From Oscillospiraceae bacterium (GTDB taxonomy: Bacteria > Bacillota > Clostridia > Oscillospirales > Acutalibacteraceae), in the NCBI GenBank assembly GCA_015065885.1, contig SVPJ01000012.1, forward strand, positions 1 through 52,802: a stretch of 52,802 nt of DNA, given 5' to 3'. The position numbers and the translations under genes are program-made. The notes below the pieces were generated by a model. It made no database searches and had not been told where the DNA came from. It saw nothing but the letters and a program-made list of their open reading frames with translations. This document shows positions 16,821 through 25,147 of this stretch, in pieces. Position 1 is the stretch's first letter. Each line of letters opens with the position of its first letter.

Positions 16821-19800
16821 ATGAAAACAGTTATGCGGCGACTCGGCGCAACGATGCTCGCGCTGGTGATGCTGGTGAGTATGCTCGCCACCTTCACCAT
16901 CACGGCAAGTGCCGCCACGGCACTGAACGTCTCGGTCACGGGACTCAGTGTGACGTGGGAGTATACGAATCAGAGCGGCGGTTCCGCCACCTGGTCGGCT
17001 TCGGGTAACACGATCAGCGGTTCGGCAAAAGGTGCGACCCTGAAGACCAACACTTCGCTGGTCACGATGACCAACACGCTGGACAGCGAAGCTACCTTGA
17101 AGTTCGATTACACAAACAGCGGCGGCACGCTGACCGGTAACATTTCCGGCAGCAGCGGTACCTATGAGAACGTGCTGGCGGCGGGTGCCTCGATGTCCTT
17201 TACGTTTAAATCTCCGGCTTTGGGCAGAACGGGCACCCTTTCCATCACTAACATCTCGCTGATCAGCACCACGGCAGCGGATCCGGTGCTTACCTTCCCG
17301 CTTGCCGAAAACGGCAGCTACACGGTGGATGGCACCGCGGTGACGGCGGCGACGGAAAAGACGGTGACGGCGGGTGCTACCGTGACGCTCGCGGCAACGC
17401 CTGCCTCGGGTTATCAGTTCTACGGTTGGTACGACGAGGTTACCGGCAAGTATCTGTCGCAGACGGCGTCCTTCTCGATGATCGCGGCAGCGGACGCCAC
17501 GGTGTATCCCGTGTTCCGTCCGAACAGCATGGCGATGTTCGGTGTCGGCAGTGCGAAGTACGACAGCCTGACCGAAGCGGCGGCTGCTGCGGCGGCGGGC
17601 GGCACCAAGACGGTCGTTTTGCTGAACAGTGGCACGATGACGGGCAACCACACCATCCCTGCGGGGGTGAAACTGTTGGTGCCGTACGACGATGCTAATA
17701 CCGAGTATGGTAGCAGTCCGAAATGTACCAGTTACAGTTCCATCATCAACAACAGCGGTCAGATTGCGTGGGAGAAACCTACGGTATACCGCACCCTGAC
17801 CATGGCGGCGGACGCCACCATCACGGTGAACGGCAGTATCGAAGTCGGCGGGCGTCACGCGTCGGGCGGCGGTACGAAGGGAAAATACGGCGGCAGTCCG
17901 ACGGGTGCGCTGGGCTTTATCCATATGCTCGCAGGCTCGCACATCGATCTGAACAGCGGTGCCAACCTCTATTGCTGGGGTTACATCTACGGTGACGGTA
18001 CCGTCACCGCGAAGAGCGGCTCCTCCGTTTACGAAAACTTCCAGATGATGGAATTCCGCGGCGGTACGGTCACCACCGATCTGGCGGCAGACGAAAAGGT
18101 GTTCCCCAGCAACCAGTATTACGTGCAGAACGTCGAAGTTCTGACCACCTACGAATACGGTGCAACCGAATACGTGGCAACTTCCGTGTTTATGTCGAAT
18201 ATGTGCCACAGTGCGACGGTGAAGTTCATCGGCAGCGATGCGATGTTCCAGCCGTCGGCAGGGTCGTACTTTACGAAGAAGTACGATCCCACGACCGACC
18301 GTCTCATTCTCGAGGCGTACGGTGACTGTGTCCTCGGCAGAATGCAGATGTCGATGGGCGGCACAAAGATCGACTCGGCGGACTTCGTTCTTCCCATTAC
18401 CAATAACATAAGCATTTTGATCCATACCGGCGTTGCCACGCTGAACCAAAACGTGATGCTGCTTCCCGGTGCCTCCCTCACCATTGACGAGGGTGCTACG
18501 CTGGACATCGCGTCTACCGATGCGACCACCCCGGTCGTAACGGCGGGCGGTTACGTTTTGCAGATATTTGACAGTGAAAACTGGACCTACGGTTTGAATG
18601 CCAACATGGCGACCGTGCCCGATTTGAACTTTGTGTATCAAACCGGTACGTCGGTGCGATTCACCCCCATTGAATATTCGCCCAGTGCCTATAAGAAGCG
18701 CACCGCGGCGGATCTCACCGACGTGACGGTGGACATCAACGGTACGCTGGTTGCCAACGGGTATCTCTACAGCACCGTTACGTGGGCGGATGCGGCAACC
18801 GGTGACTACACCATCGTGAGCGGCGGTGCCAACATCATCTCCTCCAAGGGGACGGGTGTACTCGCCATGAACGGCGGCGCCGGTAAAGATACGTTGAGCT
18901 GCCTGTATTCGCAGGTGACAAAACCGATCGACTATTACAGTATCCCGCTGGCTTCGGCACAGCTCAAGAACGGCGACGGCACGATGCTCGATACCACGGG
19001 TGCGGCGGCAGGCACGGTCTACCGCTACTGCACGGTACACGATGCGTGGTATGCGAACGAATGCGGCAAGTGCAACGCCGTGGAGATCATGTGGGTGGTA
19101 AACGGTGTTTCCGAGACGGTCGAAGTGGAAAAGAACACCGCGCCCGTCTATCCCGGTGCGACCCCCACGAAAGCGTACACCAACAACATCCACTACGTCT
19201 TTGCCGGTTGGTCGGTGAGCGACGGCGGCGCGGTTTTGGAGACGATTCCCGCGGCGACGGAGAATGCGACGTATTATGCCGTGTTCACCGAAGCGGCACA
19301 TGCCTACGGCGCGGCCGCGACCGACGGCAAGCATTACTGCACCTGCGGCAAGCCTGCGGGTTGCTACGATGCCGAAAATGACGGCAACCACCTCTGCGAC
19401 CTCGGTTGCGGAGCAGAAAAATCCGCCCATGTCGGCGGCACGGCCACTTGCGATAAGCAGGCGGTCTGCACCGAATGCGGTGCGAGCTACGGCACGCAGC
19501 CGGCTCACACCGAAGTGACCGATGCGGCAAAGGCGCCGACCTGTACTGAAACCGGTCTCACCGAAGGCAAGCACTGCTCGGTCTGCGGCACCGTGCTGGT
19601 GGCGCAGGAAACGGTGGCGGCGCTCGGCCATACGTCCGTTACGGATAGCGGTAAGGTGCCCACTTGCACCGAAACCGGTTTGACCGAAGGTGCGCACTGC
19701 GCGGTTTGCGGTGTGGTGCTGACGGCACAGGAAGTCATTGATGCACTCGGCCACAGTGAAGTGATCGATGCGGCGAAGGCGCCGACCTGCACCGAGACGG

Positions 19801-22349
19801 GTCTCACCGAAGGCAAGCATTGCGCGACCTGCGGTGAAGTCCTGGTGGCACAGGAAGTGGTGGCGGCGCTCGGTCACAGTGAAGTGATCGACGAAGCGGT
19901 TGCCCCGACCTGCACCGAGACGGGTCTCACCGAAGGCAAGCACTGCGCGACCTGCGGCACCGTGCTGGTGGCACAGGAAGTGGTGGCGGCGCTCGGTCAC
20001 AGTGAAGTGATCGATGCGGCGAAGGCGCCGACCTGCACCGAGACGGGTCTCACCGAAGGCAAGCATTGCGCGACTTGCGGCACCGTGTTGGTGGCACAGG
20101 AAGTGGTGGCGGCGCTCGGTCACAGTGAAGTGATCGATGAAGCGGTTGCCCCGACTTGCACCGAAACAGGTCTCACTGAAGGCAAGCACTGCGCGACCTG
20201 CGGCACTGTGCTGGTGGCACAGGAAGTGGTGGCGGCGCTCGGCCACAGTGAAGTGATCGATGAAGCGATTGCTCCGACCTGCACCGAAACGGGTCTCACC
20301 GAAGGCAAGCACTGCACTGTCTGCGGCGAAGTGTTGGTGGCGCAGGAAGTCGTTGATGCGCTCGGTCACAGCGAAGTGATCGACGAAGCGGTTGCCCCGA
20401 CCTGCACCGAAACGGGTCTCACCGAAGGCAAGCACTGCGCGACCTGCGGCACTGTGCTGGTGGCACAGGAAGTGGTGGCGGCGCTCGGTCACAGTGAAGT
20501 GATCGATGCGGCGGTTGCCCCGACCTGCACCGAAACGGGTCTCACCGAAGGCAAGCACTGCGCTGTCTGCGGCACTGTGCTGGTGGCACAGGAAGTGGTG
20601 GCGAAACTTGCACACACCGATGCAGATCACGACGTTGTCTGCGACGTGTGCGGCGAAGCGTTTACGGTCTACAAATACACGGTCACGGACGGAGAAGCCA
20701 CCATTACGGATGTGAACACCGCTTTGGGCGGCGATGTGATCATCCCCGAAGAACTCGACGGCTATCCCGTGGTGGCCATCGGCAACAACGCGTTCCGCGA
20801 TTGTGTGCATATCACCTCGATCGTTATTCCCGAGGGTATCAAGACTATTGGCAACTATGCCTTTAAGGATTGCACGAGTCTTACCACCGTGTATTACAAA
20901 GCGATCAACTGCACGTCGGCGGGCGTGAACGCGTATCCCGTGTTCCACGGTTGCACCGCGCTCACCACCGTGTATATCAGCAAGAGCGTTACGGCGGTGC
21001 CGCCGCGTCTGTTCCGTGCGGCGTCGGCACTCACCACCGTATACATCACCCGCAACACCGAGACGATCGGCGCGAATGCGTTCTATCTGTGTGATAATCT
21101 GACCGACGTGTATTTTGTCGGTTCGGCAGGTGACTGGACGCAGGTGGATGTGAAGTCCTACAACACGGCGCTGACCAACGCAACGCTTGCCTATAACACA
21201 CCTTGCTTCGAGGATCACGACTGGACGGCGGATTGCGACAGCTTGTGCGATCTGTGCCAGACCAAGCGTGCGACTACCCATGCGAACATCGTGGAGGATG
21301 CGGCGGTCGAGCCGACCTGTGAAGTGAACGGTTGGACGGCGGGCAGCCACTGTGCCGTGTGCGGCAATGTGGTTGTAAAGCAGAACTATATTCCGGCTCT
21401 GGGCCATGCCTGGGATAAGGGCGAAGTGTTGGTCGAGCCGACCGAAGAAGCGGACGGCGAGAAGCAGTACACCTGTACGGTGTGCGGCGGCACCAAGATC
21501 GTCCCGCTGAACCTCGGCGAGATCATCGACGGTTACTACTACTACAAGGGCGTGCTGAAGCCGAGTGCCGGCTTGGTGCAGGTAGAAGATGCGTACTACT
21601 ACATCGTGAAAGACGGCTCCGTGAAGACGGGTCGTTATACCATCGCGGGTTCGGAAGAACTCGGCATCGAAAAGGGTACCTACTACTTCTTCGAAGACGG
21701 TAAACTGAACCTCGTGCGCGGCGTGTACGAAGGCCAGTACTACAACGATCAGGGTAAATCCGAAGCGTATGCGGGCTTGATCGAGTGGAACGGTGCGAAG
21801 TACTACGTGAACGACGGCGGTAAAGTGGAAACGGGTCGTTACTTCATCACGAAACTGAATGACCTGGTGCCGAAGAAGCGTGCGTACACCTTCTACGAAG
21901 ACGGTAAGATGCTGGAAGAGACCCGCATCTACGATGTGGACGGCTTCTACTATGAGAACGGTATCCGTGTGCCGTACGCCGGTATGGTGATGTACGAAGG
22001 CCACTGGTACTACGTGTCCGACCACGGCGCGTATGTGAAGAACAAGCAGCAGATCCTGGTGAACGTGAACAACTCAGGGTTAGCGAAGAGCGCGCGTTGC
22101 TACTTCGACGAGAACGGTCATCTGGTGACCAACGCGGTCGTGGACGGCAAGTACTACGGCGAAGACGGCGCGGCACCCTCGTATGCGGGTGTTGTGAAGG
22201 CGGCGGACGGCAACCTGTACTATGTCAGCGGTACCAACGGTACGCTGACAGTCGGCAAGACGTTCACCATCGCCGCTGAAAAGACCAACGGTCTGTGCGC
22301 GGACGGCAAGTACACGGCGGATGCCAACGGTGTGCTAAGTCCGGCATAA
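16821..22349 (+). CDS. Giant secreted repeat protein: beta-helix-like region, CxxC repeats, BspA-type LRR and wall-binding-like C-terminus
   Basis: 1842 residues. Parts: signal peptide (1 to about 30, TITASA); a Gly/Ser/Thr-rich beta region; InlB/Flg_new-like units (about 155-235, with GYQFYGWYDE; and about 790-825, with YVFAGWSVSDGG); nine CxxC repeats (about 896-1264); a BspA-type leucine-rich segment (about 1290-1455, with IPEGIKTIGNYAFKDC); two more diverged CxxC units; and C-terminal aromatic repeats (about 1566 to the end, GYYYYKG and similar). Each part is typical of surface adhesins of gut Firmicutes. ATG at 16821 has GAAAGGA 8 bases upstream; ATG at 16815 is too close to it. The protein shares its C-terminal repeat style with the preceding glycosidase, suggesting the same surface ligand. 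No enzymatic domain is seen. Confidence 0.82.
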   Translation: MKTVMRRLGATMLALVMLVSMLATFTITASAATALNVSVTGLSVTWEYTNQSGGSATWSASGNTISGSAKGATLKTNTSLVTMTNTLDSEATLKFDYTNSGGTLTGNISGSSGTYENVLAAGASMSFTFKSPALGRTGTLSITNISLISTTAADPVLTFPLAENGSYTVDGTAVTAATEKTVTAGATVTLAATPASGYQFYGWYDEVTGKYLSQTASFSMIAAADATVYPVFRPNSMAMFGVGSAKYDSLTEAAAAAAAGGTKTVVLLNSGTMTGNHTIPAGVKLLVPYDDANTEYGSSPKCTSYSSIINNSGQIAWEKPTVYRTLTMAADATITVNGSIEVGGRHASGGGTKGKYGGSPTGALGFIHMLAGSHIDLNSGANLYCWGYIYGDGTVTAKSGSSVYENFQMMEFRGGTVTTDLAADEKVFPSNQYYVQNVEVLTTYEYGATEYVATSVFMSNMCHSATVKFIGSDAMFQPSAGSYFTKKYDPTTDRLILEAYGDCVLGRMQMSMGGTKIDSADFVLPITNNISILIHTGVATLNQNVMLLPGASLTIDEGATLDIASTDATTPVVTAGGYVLQIFDSENWTYGLNANMATVPDLNFVYQTGTSVRFTPIEYSPSAYKKRTAADLTDVTVDINGTLVANGYLYSTVTWADAATGDYTIVSGGANIISSKGTGVLAMNGGAGKDTLSCLYSQVTKPIDYYSIPLASAQLKNGDGTMLDTTGAAAGTVYRYCTVHDAWYANECGKCNAVEIMWVVNGVSETVEVEKNTAPVYPGATPTKAYTNNIHYVFAGWSVSDGGAVLETIPAATENATYYAVFTEAAHAYGAAATDGKHYCTCGKPAGCYDAENDGNHLCDLGCGAEKSAHVGGTATCDKQAVCTECGASYGTQPAHTEVTDAAKAPTCTETGLTEGKHCSVCGTVLVAQETVAALGHTSVTDSGKVPTCTETGLTEGAHCAVCGVVLTAQEVIDALGHSEVIDAAKAPTCTETGLTEGKHCATCGEVLVAQEVVAALGHSEVIDEAVAPTCTETGLTEGKHCATCGTVLVAQEVVAALGHSEVIDAAKAPTCTETGLTEGKHCATCGTVLVAQEVVAALGHSEVIDEAVAPTCTETGLTEGKHCATCGTVLVAQEVVAALGHSEVIDEAIAPTCTETGLTEGKHCTVCGEVLVAQEVVDALGHSEVIDEAVAPTCTETGLTEGKHCATCGTVLVAQEVVAALGHSEVIDAAVAPTCTETGLTEGKHCAVCGTVLVAQEVVAKLAHTDADHDVVCDVCGEAFTVYKYTVTDGEATITDVNTALGGDVIIPEELDGYPVVAIGNNAFRDCVHITSIVIPEGIKTIGNYAFKDCTSLTTVYYKAINCTSAGVNAYPVFHGCTALTTVYISKSVTAVPPRLFRAASALTTVYITRNTETIGANAFYLCDNLTDVYFVGSAGDWTQVDVKSYNTALTNATLAYNTPCFEDHDWTADCDSLCDLCQTKRATTHANIVEDAAVEPTCEVNGWTAGSHCAVCGNVVVKQNYIPALGHAWDKGEVLVEPTEEADGEKQYTCTVCGGTKIVPLNLGEIIDGYYYYKGVLKPSAGLVQVEDAYYYIVKDGSVKTGRYTIAGSEELGIEKGTYYFFEDGKLNLVRGVYEGQYYNDQGKSEAYAGLIEWNGAKYYVNDGGKVETGRYFITKLNDLVPKKRAYTFYEDGKMLEETRIYDVDGFYYENGIRVPYAGMVMYEGHWYYVSDHGAYVKNKQQILVNVNNSGLAKSARCYFDENGHLVTNAVVDGKYYGEDGAAPSYAGVVKAADGNLYYVSGTNGTLTVGKTFTIAAEKTNGLCADGKYTADANGVLSPA
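19506..20612 (+). repeat. Nine tandem 123-bp units encoding 41-residue CxxC repeats
   Basis: Nine head-to-tail units of exactly 41 codons begin HxEV and contain PTCTETGLTEGKHC, then xxCG, VLVAQEVV and end ALG. Each has one Cys plus a CxxC pair and a His, resembling a small zinc-ribbon or disulfide module. Units 4, 6 and 8 have identical protein sequence and the DNA is highly similar, so copy number may vary by recombination. They lie inside the giant secreted protein. Confidence 0.92.
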
Positions 22350-22382
22350 ATTAGGGGAGATGCTGTAAGGCAACTTTTTCGG

Positions 22383-22602
22383 TTTCGCCTTGGCGAAATG
22401 CATGGATCTCACCGTAGGTGAATATCCGCCGTTGAGGACGGCAAGAAAACCGTTGAACGGACTTCACGTGCCAAGGCGAACGTTCTGCAGTTTTACGGAC
22501 AATGAAATCGAAAGGCGGGTGCTCGATATCTTCGGGTATCGGGCACCCGCCTCGGCTGTAGCGGAAAGCAGACAGAGAGCAATACGCGCTGTCTGCTTTC
22601 CG
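22383..22602. other. Strongly structured non-coding element (candidate RNA or repeat element)
   Basis: The 293-base gap between two genes (22350-22642) holds three structures. First, a long-range 11-bp perfect stem, TTCGCCTTGGC (22384-22394) with GCCAAGGCGAA (22470-22480), encloses three small hairpins at 22409-22421, 22428-22442 and 22450-22460. The left arm can alternatively fold as a local hairpin, TTTCGC-CTTG-GCGAAA (22383-22398). Second, a 16-bp stem with one G-U pair pairs 22513-22528 with 22537-22552. Third, a 14-bp perfect stem pairs 22562-22575 with 22589-22602. No T-run follows either big hairpin, so these are not ordinary terminators. It may be an untranslated regulatory RNA for the flippase, a small RNA, or a dispersed palindromic repeat. 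I cannot match it to a named family. Confidence 0.65.
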
Positions 22603-22642
22603 ATACAACTGTATGTATTACGAAATGAACGGAGGGATGAAC

Positions 22643-24169
22643 GTGAGCGGACGGTTACAGCGGGCGAAGATGAACGCGGTCAGTACGCTGATGCATCAAT
22701 TGGTTGCCACTCTCTGCGGTATGGTCATCCCACGGGTGATGGTCGATACCTTTGGCTCTGCCGCCTATGGTGCTACCACGTCTATTTCGCAATTTTTGGC
22801 ATACATCGTGCTGCTGGAAGGCGGTATCGGCAGTGTGGCACGCGGTGCGCTGTACAGACCGCTTGCCGAGTGTGATAACGAAAAGATCAGCAGCGTATAT
22901 TACGCCGTACGCCGCTTCTTTAGCGGCATTGGTGCGGCGTTCGCCTTGTATGCGGTGATATTAGCGTGCGGATTTTTCAATATTGCGGACGTCGAAACGT
23001 TTACGTGGGAATACACCTTCTTTTTGGTATTGGCGATTGCCCTCGGCAAGTTTTCGGAATATATGGGCGGTATCACCAATGTGACGCTGTTCTACGCCGA
23101 TCAACGGCAATACGTGGTCAACGTGGCGTATATTGTGACCAATATTCTAAACACGCTGCTGGTCGTGATACTTGCGAAATCGGGCGTCGGTATTTTGTGG
23201 GTCAAGCTGGTCAGCAGTCTGGTGTTTGTGTTGCGTCCGTTCTTCTTTACGCTGTACGTGAAACGGCACTACGCCATCCGCAAGACCCAAGAGCGCGCCA
23301 AACTGCCCAACAAATTTACGGGTATCGCCCAACACGTGGCGTACGTGGTACAAAACAATACCGACGTGCTGATCTTAACGCTATTTGCCAACCTGGAGAT
23401 CGTGGCGGTGTACGCGGTGTATCATTTGATCGTGTTCAGCATGCGCAACATTGCCACCTCCTTCGTCGGTGGCATGGAGGCGGTGTTCGGCGATATGATC
23501 GCCAAAGGGGAAGAGGAAAAACTGTGTCGCAACTATCGGCGGTATAAGTTGATCCTTACCGTTCTTACGGTGGCGCTGTTCAGCACGGCTGCCATTTTGA
23601 TCGTGCCGTTCGTCCGTTTGTATATGGCGGGGATACGCGACGCAAATTACATTCAACCGCTGTTTGCTTGCATCTTGGTGTTGGCAGAGGCACTGAATTG
23701 TCTGGTCTTACCTTGTCAGTATCTCACCATTGCCGCCAACCGCCTGCGTGAGAGCCGCGTCGGTGCTTACGGCGAAGCCGCCATTAATTTTACGGTGTCG
23801 CTCGTGTTGGTGTTTTGGAACCCGTTGCTTGGCGTGGCGATCGGCACCTTGTGTGCGGCACTGTTCAAATGTGCATATTACACGGTTTTTGCCGGGCGGT
23901 ACATTTTGAGGATAAAGACCCGCCGTATGTTGCGGGATCTGTTGCTTACGTTGGCGGTACTCGCTGCACTGGCGGCGGTCGGCGTGCTTTTGCACGGAGT
24001 GGTTATTCCGCATTACGCGGGCTGGGCGCTCTGCGGTGTGGTCATGGTGTTGCTGACGGGCGGCATCGGATTTTTGCTGGGGCGTGCGCTGTATCCCGAA
24101 GCAACCAAGGGACTGTGGAACTCTTTGATCAAAATGTCGTTTCATAAGCGTAAAAAAGGTGAGGTATGA
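22643..24169 (+). CDS. Polysaccharide flippase (Wzx-like, MOP superfamily)
   Basis: About 508 residues, with some 12-14 hydrophobic segments throughout and positively charged loops, the pattern of lipid-linked oligosaccharide flippases. It would move the completed repeat unit to the outer leaflet for polymerisation. The GTG at 22643 is chosen because GGAGGG ends 6 bases upstream; the frame is open further upstream with ATGs that lack such spacing. It ends with a basic HKRKKGEV tail, and its stop overlaps the ATG of the FrhB-like gene (24166-24169). It is separated from the other synthesis genes by the two giant surface-protein genes. Confidence 0.87.
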   Translation: MSGRLQRAKMNAVSTLMHQLVATLCGMVIPRVMVDTFGSAAYGATTSISQFLAYIVLLEGGIGSVARGALYRPLAECDNEKISSVYYAVRRFFSGIGAAFALYAVILACGFFNIADVETFTWEYTFFLVLAIALGKFSEYMGGITNVTLFYADQRQYVVNVAYIVTNILNTLLVVILAKSGVGILWVKLVSSLVFVLRPFFFTLYVKRHYAIRKTQERAKLPNKFTGIAQHVAYVVQNNTDVLILTLFANLEIVAVYAVYHLIVFSMRNIATSFVGGMEAVFGDMIAKGEEEKLCRNYRRYKLILTVLTVALFSTAAILIVPFVRLYMAGIRDANYIQPLFACILVLAEALNCLVLPCQYLTIAANRLRESRVGAYGEAAINFTVSLVLVFWNPLLGVAIGTLCAALFKCAYYTVFAGRYILRIKTRRMLRDLLLTLAVLAALAAVGVLLHGVVIPHYAGWALCGVVMVLLTGGIGFLLGRALYPEATKGLWNSLIKMSFHKRKKGEV

Positions 24170-25128
24170 GCACGATGGGTGATAATGGTCATAAACACGA
24201 TATTGCGGCGTATGCGGCGTATTTGAAGGACGATCGCACGTTGCTCGAATGCGCATCGGGCGGGGTCGCCACCGCGCTTTCGCAAACCGTTATTCAAAAA
24301 GGCGGCTACGTGGCAGGGGTGGCGTACAGCGAAGACTTTTCCTGTGCGCGATATGAGATCGCGCACACGGCACAAGCGCTTGACCGTTTTAAAGGTTCGA
24401 AGTATATAGATGTGGAAAAAGGCACGGTATACCGTGACGTACAAGCCTTGCTCGAACGGGGCGAGACGGTTCTGTTTTTTGGTTTACCGTGCGTTGTGGC
24501 GGCACTGCACGCGTTTTTGAAGAAGGAATACGACGGTCTGCTGACAGTGGAGTTGGTGTGCCACGGGCCGACCGACCCGCGCGTGCATCGTGAGTACGTA
24601 GAGTATCTGGAGAAAACGTATCACAGCCGTTTGGTGGATTTTTCGGTCAAGCGCAAGAAGGAACGCTGGACACCCGGCTATCTGTACGCCGCATTTGAAA
24701 ACGGCGAAGTGTTTCAGAAGAGTTTCTACCACACCGAATATGGTTACGCCTTCCGTGCGATGGCACAAAAACGGTGTTATTCCTGTGGGTTTCGCGGAGA
24801 TAACCGTAGCGGCGACCTTATGATCGGCGATTTTTGGGGTGCCGTAGAAACCGATCCGTTTTGGAACGACAAGGGCGTTTCCTGCGTATTGGTGCACAGT
24901 CAAAAAGGACTGTCGTGGTTGCAGGCGGTAGACGGTCTGCAGCTCTTTGAAACTACGGTTGAACGCGTGGTTGAAAAAAATCCGAGCGTGATCTCCCCGC
25001 GCGCCAAGAGAGCGGAGACCGACAAGTTTACGCGGTTGTTTACGGAACGCGGCTTGTTTTACGCCGCGAAGCACGCAAAGCCGCTGAAGATGTGTATTAA
25101 GGAGTTTATCCGATCGGTGTTAAAATAA
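24166..25128 (+). CDS. FrhB/FdhB-like protein (coenzyme F420 hydrogenase/dehydrogenase beta-subunit family)
   Basis: 320 residues. Family elements visible are ECASGGVATALSQ near the N-terminus, FFGLPCVVAALHAFLKK, VELVCHGPTDPRV and the C-terminal CYSCGFRGDNRSGDLMIGDFWG. Many polysaccharide loci carry such proteins with an N-terminal ferredoxin-like 4Fe-4S domain; here that domain is absent, and only scattered cysteines remain. A redox role with flavin in modifying a sugar or pyruvyl group has been suggested for the family but is not readable here. It is translationally coupled to the flippase. Confidence 0.8.
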   Translation: MSTMGDNGHKHDIAAYAAYLKDDRTLLECASGGVATALSQTVIQKGGYVAGVAYSEDFSCARYEIAHTAQALDRFKGSKYIDVEKGTVYRDVQALLERGETVLFFGLPCVVAALHAFLKKEYDGLLTVELVCHGPTDPRVHREYVEYLEKTYHSRLVDFSVKRKKERWTPGYLYAAFENGEVFQKSFYHTEYGYAFRAMAQKRCYSCGFRGDNRSGDLMIGDFWGAVETDPFWNDKGVSCVLVHSQKGLSWLQAVDGLQLFETTVERVVEKNPSVISPRAKRAETDKFTRLFTERGLFYAAKHAKPLKMCIKEFIRSVLK

Positions 25129-25147
25129 AAAGGACGGAGGAATCCTC

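Noticed and set aside
19506-20612. Regular 123-bp repeats considered as a CRISPR array
   Set aside because: Units are in-frame, contiguous without spacers, and protein-coding; no cas genes are present.
12891-22025. A 3044-codon open frame on the minus strand, antisense to both giant secreted proteins
   Set aside because: Its translation mirrors the repeats of the plus-strand genes, is rich in His/Arg/Val, has no ribosome binding site or domain, and spans two genes and their gap. It follows from strong codon bias on the plus strand.
22390-22875. A 161-codon frame in the structured gap, running into the flippase gene
   Set aside because: Its first 70 codons coincide with the hairpins and the rest overlaps the flippase out of frame. 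No domain and no good ribosome binding site.
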